Translations under genes and position numbers: made by a program
In this document: positions 45,575-55,202 of the stretch, one piece after another
Layout: each line of letters starts with the position of its first letter
Numbering within the stretch: the stretch's first letter is position 1
Notes under the pieces: model-generated
Seen by the model: only the letters and a program-made list of their open reading frames with translations
What the model was told of the DNA's origin: nothing
Databases searched by the model: none
Assembly (NCBI RefSeq): GCF_002370355.1
Contig: NZ_AP017929.1
Span: forward strand, 1,612,001-1,676,000
DNA length: 64,000 nt
Origin: Latilactobacillus sakei subsp. sakei DSM 20017 = JCM 1157
Lineage (GTDB): Bacteria > Bacillota > Bacilli > Lactobacillales > Lactobacillaceae
Direction of reading: 5' to 3'

Positions 45575-46770
45575 TGACAGACGTTACCGAAAAACAAGAT
45601 GATTTAATGAGTGATTTATTAAAAGACCCATTTGATCAAGCGACCCCTGCCGTTACTGAAGAAACGGTTGAAAAAAAATCAGGTGAAGAATTACTAAACC
45701 AACTCTCACCTGAACAACAACAACAAGCCCAACAATTGGCTGAACAATTAGACGTTAACGATCAACAAGCAGTTCTCAATTACGGCGCTCAGGCCCAAAA
45801 GAAACTGGGTGCTTTTTCGCAAACAATGTTGAATCAAGTTCAAAGCCAAGAAACTGGTGAAATCGGCGACGCACTAACTTCATTGATGTATCGTCTAAAC
45901 GAAGCTAACCCGGACGAATTACGGGCTGAAGACAGCAACGTTTTCAAGCGGATGTTTGGTAAGATTAAAAAATCAGTTTACGAAGTCACTGCTAAGTATC
46001 AAAAGATTGGTGCTCAAATCGACGGGATTGCGATTAAACTGGAAAAAGAAAAAGACGGTTTAATGCGCGATAACGAAACATTGGAAGGTCTATACGCTAA
46101 AAACAAAGCCTACTTTGATGCACTGAATATCTACATCGCCGCTGGTCAACTCAAGATGCAAGCGCTCGATCAAACTGAGATCCCAGCTGCTATGGCGAAA
46201 GCCGAAAATGACAACAATCAAATGGCTGTGCAAGAGGTCAATGATCTCAATCAATTTAAGAACCGGCTTGAAAAGCGGACTTATGATTTAGAGTTAGCCC
46301 GTCAAATTACGCTCCAACAAGCGCCACAAATTCGCTTAATCCAAAATACGAACCAAGCGCTCGCTGAAAAAATTCAAGCCTCAATTAACACCGCTATTCC
46401 GCTTTGGAAGAATCAAGTCGCAATCGCCTTGACCCTCCTCCGTCAAAAAGATGCGGTCACTGCACAACGCCAAGTTTCCGAAACAACTAACGATCTCTTG
46501 AAGAAAAATAGTGCGATGTTGAAGATGTCATCAATTGAAACTGCTAAGGAAAACGAACGTGGCGTCGTTGATATCGAAACCCTTCAAAAGACCCAAAACG
46601 ACTTAGTCGAAACCCTTCAAGAAACCTTGAAGATTCAACAAGAAGGTCACGAAAAACGGCAAATGGCTGAAAAAGAATTAAACCACATGGAAAATGACTT
46701 ACGTGATCATTTATTAGCCTACACACAAGGCCAGACAACAAATAACGCGGGTCCTAAGAATGTCAACTAA
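45574..46770 (+). CDS. telA: TelA-family toxic anion resistance protein
   Basis: 398 aa, almost entirely helical, with long heptad-like coiled-coil segments and the TelA core (NLxxF-type [35 protein letters not shown]). Linked to tellurite and other envelope-stress resistance in several Firmicutes, by unclear mechanism. GGAGG precedes the ATG. Co-translated with xpaC and followed by a terminator. Confidence 0.92.
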   Translation: MTDVTEKQDDLMSDLLKDPFDQATPAVTEETVEKKSGEELLNQLSPEQQQQAQQLAEQLDVNDQQAVLNYGAQAQKKLGAFSQTMLNQVQSQETGEIGDALTSLMYRLNEANPDELRAEDSNVFKRMFGKIKKSVYEVTAKYQKIGAQIDGIAIKLEKEKDGLMRDNETLEGLYAKNKAYFDALNIYIAAGQLKMQALDQTEIPAAMAKAENDNNQMAVQEVNDLNQFKNRLEKRTYDLELARQITLQQAPQIRLIQNTNQALAEKIQASINTAIPLWKNQVAIALTLLRQKDAVTAQRQVSETTNDLLKKNSAMLKMSSIETAKENERGVVDIETLQKTQNDLVETLQETLKIQQEGHEKRQMAEKELNHMENDLRDHLLAYTQGQTTNNAGPKNVN

Positions 46771-46796
46771 AAGCACTCAACTGAGTGCTTTTTTTA
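46769..46796 (+). terminator. Terminator after telA
   Basis: Stem AAAAGCACTCA with TGAGTGCTTTT and T-run on the plus strand. Confidence 0.85.
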
Positions 46797-46838
46797 TGTT
46801 ATAATCAGTTTTTATGTTGGAAAGTAGGGTTCTTGTAG

Positions 46839-47711
46839 ATGTTTAAAAAGAAAAATTGGAAAATTATTGGTCACCCCCGAGTCAGTCATTGGTTTTTATT
46901 GATCGTTCTTCTAGGCCAGATCAGTATGAGTGTCATCCGGCTGACTAGCGAATTATACACCCGTTTGATTGATCTAACTGGTAACGAAAATCTATTTTGG
47001 GATTTTCCATTCTTTGAGTGGTCCTATAGACTCGTCTGCCGTATGGCACCAAAAGGCATATTGGTATCGGATATCACGGCAGTAATATTATGTTTATTAT
47101 TAGCCATTTTAATTTATCAGATAAGATGTCAAATTAACGTATATCTCGCCTTGACGAGTTTATTGATACTTGGATTATCTGATATCACACTCACCGTAGT
47201 TGCTTTTTTCACCAACACAAGTGTTGGTATAACAGCAGTAGCATCGGTTTTTAATTCTCGAATTACTTTCATTTTAATGATTGTTTATCTCAGTCAAACC
47301 TTAATCGGTATTTGGGGCATCTGGCTTTTTACACGATTATTTATCACAAAAATGGCCTTCAAACCAATACCCTTTTCCAAACGCCATCTTTACTTAATCA
47401 TTAATTTATGGGGTTTAATTCTAAGTAACTACTTAGAACTCAGAGCACCATCAGAACCAACGTTTAACCTATTTTACTTCATCACACTCTTTTTCATATT
47501 CGCCCTAATGATAGGGGTTTTCATCAATCTTAAACCTGCTCAAACCGTACGACAAAAAGACTACTTAATCCTTTTATTAGTGCTTCTTGTCGGATTGCCG
47601 CTCCAGCGGTATCATTTTCAGTTCAGTAACCTTCTGATTATCATAACGCTCGCACAGTATTTGATTAAGAGCCGCCAAATTTCAGCTAACGAAAAAGCCA
47701 TCAATTCCTAA
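46839..47711 (+). CDS. Multi-pass membrane protein of unknown function
   Basis: 290 aa with about eight hydrophobic segments and a basic N-terminus (MFKKKNWK). No motif I can assign; no transporter signature or catalytic residue pattern is visible. The ribosome-binding site is poor. It is monocistronic between the telA terminator and a convergent efflux pump gene; its last codons form part of the terminator stem. Confidence 0.7.
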   Translation: MFKKKNWKIIGHPRVSHWFLLIVLLGQISMSVIRLTSELYTRLIDLTGNENLFWDFPFFEWSYRLVCRMAPKGILVSDITAVILCLLLAILIYQIRCQINVYLALTSLLILGLSDITLTVVAFFTNTSVGITAVASVFNSRITFILMIVYLSQTLIGIWGIWLFTRLFITKMAFKPIPFSKRHLYLIINLWGLILSNYLELRAPSEPTFNLFYFITLFFIFALMIGVFINLKPAQTVRQKDYLILLLVLLVGLPLQRYHFQFSNLLIIITLAQYLIKSRQISANEKAINS

Positions 47712-47728
47712 AAGAATTGATGGCTTTT
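47693..47728. terminator. Bidirectional terminator between convergent genes
   Basis: Stem AAAGCCATCAATTC with GAATTGATGGCTTT, T-rich on both sides; it overlaps the 3' end of the plus-strand membrane-protein gene. Confidence 0.85.
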
Positions 47729-47731
47729 ATT

Positions 47732-49159
47732 TTAATGACGATGTTTCAACATTCGCCAACCTGTTAAGGCTGTCGCAATCAAGCAAATAACCAAGGCGAC
47801 CATGAAAGCATCGTGCATCCCGGCAATGAAGACGTCCGCGTGACCTGGAATGTACCCCGTTACTTTTTGACCGTAATTACGACTCATTGCGGCGTACAAG
47901 ACTGTTGTCGATAGTGAAATTCCAAAGACCATGCCTAAGTTACGCGCTAAGGCGTTAATCCCACCGGCGACCCCCAAGTCTTGAACCCCAACTGAACTCA
48001 TGACGATCGTGTTATTGGGCGCTTGGAAAATCCCATTGCCCAGTCCGACTAAACCGACGAAGAACATGAATAACCAAATTGGCGTTTGTAAATTCATCAA
48101 CATATAACCGACTTGGCTAATTGAGATTAAAATCAAGCCGACAAAAGTTAATAGCTCTGGGCCAATTTTATCTGAAATACTACCAGCAATCGGTGCTACA
48201 ACCACTTGCACAATTGGGAAAATCATTAAACTATAACCGGCCAAATTAGGCGCTAAACCCAATGCATTTTCCAAATAGAATGGTGAAATGACGTTGAAGA
48301 AGAAATTAACGATAAAAATTAAGAATGCACATAATAAACTCAAGCTAAAATCAACATTTTTGAATAATCTAAATGATAATAAGGGCTGTTCAACATGTTG
48401 TTCGATCCAAACAAAAATCCCGGCACTGATCAAGGCTACCACAAAAGCCGTTAAAATGATTGGTGATGTAAAGCCAATTTGTTGGCCGATAAAAATGCCA
48501 AGGAACAAGCTGACAATCAAAGCCGCAAAACTGACAAATCCGGCATAATCAATTTTTTCATGCGTTTTAATAATATCTTTTGGTAAAATAAAATGCCCAA
48601 AAATAATTGTTAAAATACCAATTGGCACGTTAATCCAGAAAATATAGCCCCAACTAAAGTGCGCGAGGATTAAACCACCAATCCCGGGACCCGCGATACT
48701 GCCTAAAGCCACAAATGAACCGGTTAACCCTAATGCTCGGCCCCGTTCTTTTAATGGGAAAACTTCGGTGATAATCCCATTATTATTGCTCATTGTCATT
48801 GAAGCTCCTAGCGCTTGAACGACCCGCGCACCAAGTAGCAATGGTAGGCCACCGTTAAACCCACATAGTAATGAGCCCAATACGAAAAGAAGAGTCCCAA
48901 TCTTGAAAACTTTAACTTTCCCGAAGGCATCGCCAACTTTACCAAATAATAGCAGTAGTGCACAAATCATAATCAGATAAATCGAGACGATCCATTCTGA
49001 TTGATTCATCGGAATTTTCAAATCCCGACTCATGACAGGTAACGCAATATTGACGATACTCCCATCGAGGGTGGCCATGAAGGTAAAAAGCCCCACCGCC
49101 GTTAATATCCGCCAACGATTCTTTTGAACCTGCGGATTATCTGCATAACTTAACGCCAT
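47732..49159 (-). CDS. DHA2-family multidrug efflux MFS transporter
   Basis: 475 aa with about 14 membrane spans, the DHA2 (EmrB/QacA) topology. Motif A-like GKVGDAFGKVKVFKIG, the N-terminal DGSIVNIALP motif D1, and motif C-like GPGIGGLI are visible. It probably exports lipophilic drugs or toxins with protons. No dedicated regulator adjoins it. Confidence 0.9.
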   Translation of the reverse strand: MALSYADNPQVQKNRWRILTAVGLFTFMATLDGSIVNIALPVMSRDLKIPMNQSEWIVSIYLIMICALLLLFGKVGDAFGKVKVFKIGTLLFVLGSLLCGFNGGLPLLLGARVVQALGASMTMSNNNGIITEVFPLKERGRALGLTGSFVALGSIAGPGIGGLILAHFSWGYIFWINVPIGILTIIFGHFILPKDIIKTHEKIDYAGFVSFAALIVSLFLGIFIGQQIGFTSPIILTAFVVALISAGIFVWIEQHVEQPLLSFRLFKNVDFSLSLLCAFLIFIVNFFFNVISPFYLENALGLAPNLAGYSLMIFPIVQVVVAPIAGSISDKIGPELLTFVGLILISISQVGYMLMNLQTPIWLFMFFVGLVGLGNGIFQAPNNTIVMSSVGVQDLGVAGGINALARNLGMVFGISLSTTVLYAAMSRNYGQKVTGYIPGHADVFIAGMHDAFMVALVICLIATALTGWRMLKHRH

Positions 49160-49230
49160 CTGTAAGTCACTTTCTTTCTTTTCAATTTATTTAATAATAA
49201 GTATACCCTTCTTTCAGAAAATTAAATATA

Positions 49231-49276
49231 AAAAATCACCCCCAAACGCTCGAAAAGAGGGTTGGGGGTGATTTTT
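49231..49276 (-). terminator. Terminator ending the tyrS transcript after three hairpin elements
   Basis: Stem AAAAATCACCCCCAAC with GTTTGGGGGTGATTTTT and T6 on the minus strand. The 481-base stretch from 49160 to 49640 holds this terminator and the three elements listed next; I saw no gene in it. Confidence 0.85.
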
Positions 49277-49390
49277 AACGTGCTCTTCAAACCATGTTCC
49301 TGCGTTTAGCTACACAAGTCAAACGATTGCTTGCAGCAATCATTCGCCTTGCTATGCTAGTCCTCAGAACATACCCGGTTTGAACGCACT
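49277..49390. repeat. Long-hairpin intergenic element, copy 7 (tyrS array, third)
   Basis: Stems CAAACC/GGTTTG and ATGTTC/GAACAT, with the ACCC bulge on the 3' side. Loops CTGCGT opposite TCCTCA and TCAAACG opposite CATTCGC. It abuts the terminator at 49231. Confidence 0.85.
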
Positions 49391-49400
49391 CATTTATTTT

Positions 49401-49517
49401 AACATGCTTCTCGAGTAGCCTTTTCCGGTTAACTACCAAAAGAGTATTATGGTAAAAAATACCATAATATTCTTTTTACGTTAATCCTCAAAGCCTAACC
49501 AACTCGAGTCATCACTC
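49401..49517. repeat. Long-hairpin intergenic element, copy 8 (tyrS array, second; divergent)
   Basis: The most divergent copy. Outer stem CTCGAGT/ACTCGAG, inner TTAAC/GTTAA, and an unusually long apical stem (TATTATGGTA with TACCATAATA). The AACC bulge is kept, but the TCAAAYC loop is lost. Confidence 0.75.
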
Positions 49518-49526
49518 ACTTTATTT

Positions 49527-49640
49527 AACGTGCTTTTCAAGCTAACTTTCTGCGCTTAGCGCTGTGAATCAAATCATCGACTATGTCGCTAATTCGCTTC
49601 CTTGTGTTAATGCTCAAAAGTTGACCAAGCCTGAACGCAC
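49527..49640. repeat. Long-hairpin intergenic element, copy 9 (tyrS array, first)
   Basis: Begins at the base after the tyrS stop. Stem AACTTT/AAAGTT, loops CTGCGC opposite TGCTCA and TCAAATC opposite AATTCGC, apical CGAC/GTCG. Outer stem weaker than in the other copies. Confidence 0.8.
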
Positions 49641-50900
49641 TTATTTTACTCTTGCCAAGAAGTATTTTTTCTTGCCTCGACGGACAATGACAAATTTACC
49701 TTCGAAGTTTTCGCTTGGGTCAATTTCAAGTGTTGTTTCGCGGAGACGGTCACCGTTAATTGTGATGGCCCCATTTTGCACATCTTCACGTGCTTGCCGT
49801 TTTGATGATTCAATTCCAGCATCCACTAAGAAATCAACGATGTTTTTCTTTTCAGCTGTGATTTCAACTGTTGGTGCTTTTTGGAAGGCTTGTTCTGCTT
49901 CTTTGACATCTAAGGCTTTGATATCACCTGAGAAAAGTACTTCCGTAATCTTTTGAGCACCTTCTAATTCAGCTTGGCCGTGAACAAAACGTGTCACTTC
50001 TTCAGCTAAACGACGTTGTGCTTCACGTTTTTCAGGGGCTGTTTCAACTGTTTTAGCGAGTTCGTTAATTTCAGCTTCATCTAAGAAAGTGAAGTATTTC
50101 AAGTATTTAACAACATCCCGGTCATCTTGGTTTAACCAGAATTGGTAGAATTCATATGGGGTTGTCTTTTCAGGATCTAACCAGATGGCACCGCCAGCTG
50201 TCTTACCAAACTTCGTCCCGTCAGCCTTGAGCATCAATGGAATTGTTAAGCCGTAGACTTCTGTTTCGCTACCTTCAATTTTATGAATCATATCGATCCC
50301 TGAAGTAATATTACCCCATTGATCAGCACCACCGATTTGTAGTTGCACATCGTGTGCTTTGTAAAGGTGCATGAAATCGACTGATTGTAAGATTTGGTAT
50401 GTGAATTCAGTAAATGAAATCCCAACATCTAAACGACTAGCAACCACGTCTTTAGCCAACATTGTGTTGATGTTGAATAACTTACCGTAATCACGTAAGA
50501 AATCTAACAATGAAATTTTTGATAACCAGTCGTAGTTGTTAACCATTGAAACATTGGCATCTTCGCCGAATAAACGTTTCATTTGGCCAGATAAAGCTTC
50601 AACGTTGTGTTGGACCATTTCCATTGTTTGGAGTTGACGTTCTGATTTACGACCACTTGGATCGCCGATTGAACCTGTTCCCCCACCGATAACGATATAT
50701 GGATGATGTCCAGCTAATTGGAAACGTTTCATCATCATGAAGGGAATTAAATGCCCGATATGCATACTATCGCCAGTAGGATCAACCCCACAGTATAATG
50801 AGATACTCTTCTTTTCAGTTAATTCACGTAAACCGTCAGCATCTGTTTGTTGGTTAATTGCGTCGCGCCATGTTAATTCATCAATAATATTCTTTTGCAT
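49641..50900 (-). CDS. tyrS: Tyrosyl-tRNA synthetase
   Basis: 419-aa class I synthetase. HIGH-like DSMHIGHLIPF (about residues 45-55), tyrosine-binding GGADQWGNI, KMSKS-like KFGKTAGG, and a C-terminal S4 RNA-binding domain (from about residue 345). Preceded by a T-box leader, so it is induced by uncharged tRNA-Tyr. Three hairpin elements follow directly after its stop. Confidence 0.97.
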   Translation of the reverse strand: MQKNIIDELTWRDAINQQTDADGLRELTEKKSISLYCGVDPTGDSMHIGHLIPFMMMKRFQLAGHHPYIVIGGGTGSIGDPSGRKSERQLQTMEMVQHNVEALSGQMKRLFGEDANVSMVNNYDWLSKISLLDFLRDYGKLFNINTMLAKDVVASRLDVGISFTEFTYQILQSVDFMHLYKAHDVQLQIGGADQWGNITSGIDMIHKIEGSETEVYGLTIPLMLKADGTKFGKTAGGAIWLDPEKTTPYEFYQFWLNQDDRDVVKYLKYFTFLDEAEINELAKTVETAPEKREAQRRLAEEVTRFVHGQAELEGAQKITEVLFSGDIKALDVKEAEQAFQKAPTVEITAEKKNIVDFLVDAGIESSKRQAREDVQNGAITINGDRLRETTLEIDPSENFEGKFVIVRRGKKKYFLARVK

Positions 50901-50921
50901 TTGAAACCCTCCTAATATAAT

Positions 50922-51150
50922 AAAAAAAGTCCCTATAATCCTCGTGAGAAGATTATAGGGACGACTTAAAGTTTAAGTTCGCGGTACCACCCGAATTATG
51001 CTAGTTGCCTAGCATCACTCATTGATTGGTACGTCAATCACACGTCTGACCACTTAGCGTATTGTAATTCGATTCTAAGCATATACTGGTTTCCAGCAAT
51101 CCCAGCTCTCTGATATAGTGGCTTATTCTCTACTCATTACGCGGTCATTG
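50922..51150 (-). promoter_or_regulatory. T-box riboswitch of tyrS
   Basis: On the minus strand: stem I with the AG bulge region, a specifier region GAATTACAATAC containing TAC (tyrosine) around 51057-51072, the universally conserved T-box GGGTGGTACCGCG (50992-50980), and a terminator stem GTCCCTATAATC/GATTATAGGGAC (50962-50929) with T7. Uncharged tRNA-Tyr stabilises the antiterminator and allows tyrS transcription. Confidence 0.93.
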
Positions 51151-51220
51151 ATATTTAACTATGGTTATACGTTAATCGATTTAACCCTGCTTGTCAATCT
51201 AATTATCATCAATCTATTAA

Positions 51221-51260
51221 AAAGAAGGTCCACAGACTAATCAGTCCGGCACCTTCTTCA
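51221..51260 (-). terminator. Terminator after csp
   Basis: Stem GAAGGTGCCGGACT with AGTCTGTGGACCTTC (imperfect) followed by T5 on the minus strand. Confidence 0.78.
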
Positions 51261-51284
51261 AAGTATCATTAATCTTTTTTAAGA

Positions 51285-51485
51285 TTATAGTTTTTTAACG
51301 TTAGCAGCTTGTGCGCCACGTGTACCTTCAACGATGTCGAATTCTACGGCTTGGCCTTCTTCTAATGATTTGAAGCCTTCGTCTTGGATAGCACTGAAAT
51401 GTACGAAGATATCGTCTTGGCCTTCAACTGAGATAAAACCAAAACCTTTTTCATTGTTAAACCATTTTACTGTTCCTTTTTCCAT
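51285..51485 (-). CDS. csp: Cold-shock protein
   Basis: 66-aa single cold-shock domain RNA chaperone. RNP1 KGFGFISVE and RNP2 DIFVHFSAI are intact. GGAG precedes the ATG. Monocistronic, with promoter and terminator visible. The leader is about 57 bases, shorter than the long regulatory leaders of E. coli cspA. Confidence 0.97.
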   Translation of the reverse strand: MEKGTVKWFNNEKGFGFISVEGQDDIFVHFSAIQDEGFKSLEEGQAVEFDIVEGTRGAQAANVKKL

Positions 51486-51549
51486 GATGTTACTCCTTTA
51501 AAATACACTATATTATCTAGCCAACCGTATTGGTCTTCTAAACAAGTTC

Positions 51550-51578
51550 ATTATACGTGATTTTGTAACCGCATGCAA
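51550..51578 (-). promoter_or_regulatory. csp promoter
   Basis: On the minus strand: -35 TTGCAT (51578-51573), 17-base spacer, -10 TATAAT (51555-51550). It overlaps the end of a 17-base perfect hairpin (51577-51593) that covers the galM stop. Confidence 0.75.
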
Positions 51579-51591
51579 TCAGAAACTCTGA

Positions 51592-52632
51592 TTAATTTAA
51601 CTTGTAACATGTTTGCCGATGGTACTGTTCATTGGCCTTTAAAATAACATTGCCAAAGTCCGCATGATGAATCGCATCCGGCATCATTTGGGCTTCAATT
51701 GCGACCGCTTCGTGCGGTTGAATCGCTTTATCAGTCAAGTTTGGTTCGCTCCCGAAACCGTTGGCAGTGTAGATGACAATTGCATTACCTTCCGTATTAA
51801 TCGTTAGCGAGCGACCACTAGTTGGTTCGGTTAAAACCGCATCATTTCGATCAGCATTTTTATTTAATAAGAATGGGTGATCGTAGCCATTTACCAATTT
51901 ATTTTGTGTTTCTTGACTAGCAAAAGCATCAGCGATTGCACGTGGTTGCCGTAAATCGAAAACAGTTTGATCAACTGGCAATAATTGCCCGGTTGGTAGA
52001 CCATCTGGTTGAATTTCGCCGAAACGATCACTGTCGATTTGCAATTGATGACCGTCAACTAATTGATCGAAGTCCCCGGTTAAGTTTAAATAAACGTGAC
52101 AAGTTGGGTTGAAAAGCGTTGTTTGGTCGGATGTTGCTTGATAATCAACCAACCATTCATTTTTTTCATTCAAGGTATAAGTCGTCGCAACTGATAAGTT
52201 CCCTGGGAAGCCATTGGCACCGTCAGGACTTGTTAATTTAAAAGTAACGCTAATTGCGTCGGCTTGTTCTTCAACGCTTGCTTGCCAAACTTGAGATTCA
52301 AAGCTATTAGGACCACCATGATTGGTGTTTTCGCCGTTATTAAGTGGTAATTGATAATCGTGGCCGTCTAATGTGAAGGCCCCTTTACCAATTCGACCGG
52401 CTACCCGGCCAACAGTCGCGCCAAAGTAAGCTTCTTGTTTGAGATAATCCGCTAAATTATCGTAACCGATTACCACATTTTTAAATTGTCCCGCCTTATC
52501 GGGCATCACTAAATTCGTGATGGTTGCCCCATAATCGATAACTGCTAATTGATAGCCCTGACTATTTTCTAACCAATGTTGCCAAACAGTCTGACCATTA
52601 ATCGTCCCAAATTCCTGACGCCAATATTTCAT
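51592..52632 (-). CDS. galM: Aldose 1-epimerase (galactose mutarotase)
   Basis: Interconverts beta- and alpha-galactose before GalK acts. 346 aa. NNGENTNHGGPNSFESQVW and the catalytic TTLFNPTCHVYLNL carry the two active-site histidines; the glutamate is in HEAVAIEAQM. Last gene of the gal operon. No T-rich terminator follows; only a short perfect hairpin covers the stop and runs into the csp promoter. Confidence 0.94.
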   Translation of the reverse strand: MKYWRQEFGTINGQTVWQHWLENSQGYQLAVIDYGATITNLVMPDKAGQFKNVVIGYDNLADYLKQEAYFGATVGRVAGRIGKGAFTLDGHDYQLPLNNGENTNHGGPNSFESQVWQASVEEQADAISVTFKLTSPDGANGFPGNLSVATTYTLNEKNEWLVDYQATSDQTTLFNPTCHVYLNLTGDFDQLVDGHQLQIDSDRFGEIQPDGLPTGQLLPVDQTVFDLRQPRAIADAFASQETQNKLVNGYDHPFLLNKNADRNDAVLTEPTSGRSLTINTEGNAIVIYTANGFGSEPNLTDKAIQPHEAVAIEAQMMPDAIHHADFGNVILKANEQYHRQTCYKLN

Positions 52633-52677
52633 GACTTGACCTCCAATTGATTTTTAACGGGTTGTCAGCAACACTTT

Positions 52678-54174
52678 TTAGGCATTGTTGACACGCTCTG
52701 TAAATTTGATAAATGCTGCTTGTCCTTTTGTATCGCGCTTGAAGACACCCGCATCTTCTAAAACACGCATGAAGACTTTACCGACTTCATTTTGAACCAA
52801 TGTTGTAACATTGGCTGGTGTGATTGCTAAATGATCAGCCTTGATTTGGTCAGCCCATGTTTTGTGATAAGCGGCCATTTCATTTGGTTGATCACAGAGG
52901 TATTTTTCAACTTCTGCCATTTCAGACTTCAAACGTGGTGGTAGAATCGCTAAGCCCATGACTTCGATTAAACCAATATTTTCTTTTTTAATATGTTGAA
53001 CATCTGCGTGTGGATGATAAATACCATCTGGATGTTCTGGCGATGTTTGATTGTCACGTAAGACCAAATCAATTTCATATTGATCCCCACGCATTCTCGC
53101 AATCGGTGTGATGGTGTGATGCAGTGTCCCGTCTGCTTCTTGCGCTAAGACTTGGACTTCTGGATCACTGTAGTGTTGCCACTTAGTCAGAATGTCAGCA
53201 GCAAGTGTTTCAATGCGCTTAGCATCACTACCCGTCAAGCGAATAACCGACATTGGCCATTCAACAATTCCGGCTTGAATATCATCATAACCCGCAAATT
53301 GAAGTGGTGTGCTGATTGGTGCTTTGGCCATTGGAAAATCATGCCGGCCGCCTTGATAATGTTCATGCGTTAAAATTGAGCCCCCTACGATAGGCAAATC
53401 AGCATTACTCCCGGCAAAGTAGCCAGGGAACTGCTTAACAATTTGTAGTAGGTTTTTAAACGTGGTTTGATCAATCACCATTGGTTCGTGTTTGCCATCC
53501 AAGAAGATTGAATGTTCATTGAAATAAGCATATGGCGAATACTGGAAGCCCCATGTTTGTTGTTCTAAATCAAAGCGCACAATGCGATGATTACGCCGCG
53601 CTGGGAAATCCAACCGACCCGCATACCCTTCATTTTCTAAACAAAGTTGGCATTTAGGATAACCCGTTTGTTTCATCGTTTTAGCTAACGCAATTTGTTT
53701 AGGATCTTTTTCAGGTTTTGAGAGGTTAATCGTAATTTCTAAATCGCCATATTTAGTGGGTACATCATAAGCGATATTCTTCGCGATTGCAGCAACCTTG
53801 ATATAATCGTTGGCTTGGCTTAATTCGTAGAAATAAGCTAGCGCCTTTTCTGGGTCCTTTTCGTATAACGTCCAAAAACGTTTGTTAACGGCACTTGGCA
53901 ATGGTGTCACCAAATCCATCAACTTAGCGCCCAAAATATCGCGTTCAGCCGCTAAATCTTGAATACGCTGATGGTCAACTGCCAATTGGACCAATGCTTC
54001 TTTCAAGTCAATCAAAGTTGTCGTCTCTTGTGCAACAACTGGTGTCTCATCACCTTCGCCAACTAAGTCGAGGACAACGTTAAATAAATATTGTTCATCT
54101 TCAGCCGTATAAGTTGTTTCTGGAAAAGTGCTGACTTTTGTAATAAACTTTTGAATCAATTCTCTTGCTTGCAT
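52678..54174 (-). CDS. galT: UDP-glucose-hexose-1-phosphate uridylyltransferase (Gram-positive type)
   Basis: Exchanges UDP-glucose and galactose-1-phosphate. 498 aa, the long class II form found in lactobacilli and streptococci and not homologous in length to E. coli GalT (348). Recognisable are YPKCQLCLENEGYAGR, SILTHEHYQGGRHDFPM and DGIYHPHADVQHIKKENIG. The start ATG at 54174 follows AGAGGAAAG and lies 10 bases after the galE stop; a longer frame start would overlap galE. Confidence 0.93.
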   Translation of the reverse strand: MQARELIQKFITKVSTFPETTYTAEDEQYLFNVVLDLVGEGDETPVVAQETTTLIDLKEALVQLAVDHQRIQDLAAERDILGAKLMDLVTPLPSAVNKRFWTLYEKDPEKALAYFYELSQANDYIKVAAIAKNIAYDVPTKYGDLEITINLSKPEKDPKQIALAKTMKQTGYPKCQLCLENEGYAGRLDFPARRNHRIVRFDLEQQTWGFQYSPYAYFNEHSIFLDGKHEPMVIDQTTFKNLLQIVKQFPGYFAGSNADLPIVGGSILTHEHYQGGRHDFPMAKAPISTPLQFAGYDDIQAGIVEWPMSVIRLTGSDAKRIETLAADILTKWQHYSDPEVQVLAQEADGTLHHTITPIARMRGDQYEIDLVLRDNQTSPEHPDGIYHPHADVQHIKKENIGLIEVMGLAILPPRLKSEMAEVEKYLCDQPNEMAAYHKTWADQIKADHLAITPANVTTLVQNEVGKVFMRVLEDAGVFKRDTKGQAAFIKFTERVNNA

Positions 54175-54184
54175 ATTCTTTCCT

Positions 54185-55177
54185 CTACCGATCTGCATAA
54201 CCATTAGGATGGTTTAAGTGCCAATTCCATGCGGTTTCAATAATTGCTTCCATATTGTCATATTTAGGGGCCCAGCCAAGCGTTTCACGTGCTTTGTCAC
54301 TTGCGGCAATCAATGTACTTGGATCACCGGCACGACGAGGGGCCATCGTCACAGGAATTGCCTTGCCAGTCACTTTACGAGCAGCTTCGACAATTTCCAT
54401 ATTTGAAAAGCCAGTTGATGAGCCCAAGTTAAAGGCGTTGCTATCATGGCCGTCTTTGAGATATTCAAAGGCCAAGATGTGCGCGTCCGCTAAATCTAAA
54501 ACGTGCACGTAATCGCGGACGTTTGTGCCATCTGGCGTATCGTAGTCGTCACCAAAGATTGATAATTGATCACGTTTACCAGCAGCGACTTGCAACACGA
54601 TTGGTAACAAGTGCGTTTCTGGATGATGATCTTCACCAATTGAACCATCTGATTTGGCACCGACCACGTTGAAATAGCGTAAGGCGACAAACTTGATGCC
54701 ATAAGCTTTATCGGCCCACTTCATCATTGTTTCCATCATCAACTTACTTTCACCGTAAGGATTAGTTGGCACTTGTGGGTCGGATTCCTTAATTGGAATT
54801 GCCTTAGGTTCCCCATAAGTCGCCGCCGTTGATGAAAAGACGATCCGTTTAACGCCGAATTCGTTCATCACTTCAAGTAACGCCGTCATCCCATAAGTAT
54901 TGTTGTCAAAATATTTTAATGGCGATTGCATTGATTCTGGCACGATTGAAAAGGCAGCAAAGTGAATGACACCACTAACGTCTTCTTGTTGGAAAACGTT
55001 GCGCATAAATTCTTTATCGCGTACGTCACCCTTATAAAAACGGGCATTGGCGTTAATCGCTGCCTTATGTCCCGTAACTAAATTATCGACAACTGCGACG
55101 TCATAACCGCGTTCAATTAATTGATCAACTGTATGGGAACCGATATAACCGGCACCGCCTAATACTAGAATTGACAT
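54185..55177 (-). CDS. galE: UDP-glucose 4-epimerase
   Basis: Converts UDP-galactose to UDP-glucose. 330-aa extended SDR. NAD motif GGAGYIGSH, catalytic Ser/Tyr/Lys as FSSTAATYG and [11 protein letters not shown], and the C-terminal [10 protein letters not shown]. Second gene of the operon, 25 bases after galK. Confidence 0.96.
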   Translation of the reverse strand: MSILVLGGAGYIGSHTVDQLIERGYDVAVVDNLVTGHKAAINANARFYKGDVRDKEFMRNVFQQEDVSGVIHFAAFSIVPESMQSPLKYFDNNTYGMTALLEVMNEFGVKRIVFSSTAATYGEPKAIPIKESDPQVPTNPYGESKLMMETMMKWADKAYGIKFVALRYFNVVGAKSDGSIGEDHHPETHLLPIVLQVAAGKRDQLSIFGDDYDTPDGTNVRDYVHVLDLADAHILAFEYLKDGHDSNAFNLGSSTGFSNMEIVEAARKVTGKAIPVTMAPRRAGDPSTLIAASDKARETLGWAPKYDNMEAIIETAWNWHLNHPNGYADR

Positions 55178-55202
55178 ATTGAAACCCCTCCTAATTTAAT
55201 GA

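Noticed and set aside
42760-49640. Hairpin elements as a CRISPR array or ordinary terminators
   Set aside because: No constant repeat with unique spacers, units are whole hairpins; no T-runs follow, and several sit inside operons.
49564-49956. 130-aa plus-strand open frame overlapping the tyrS 3' end
   Set aside because: Antisense shadow of tyrS and of a hairpin element; no start signal.
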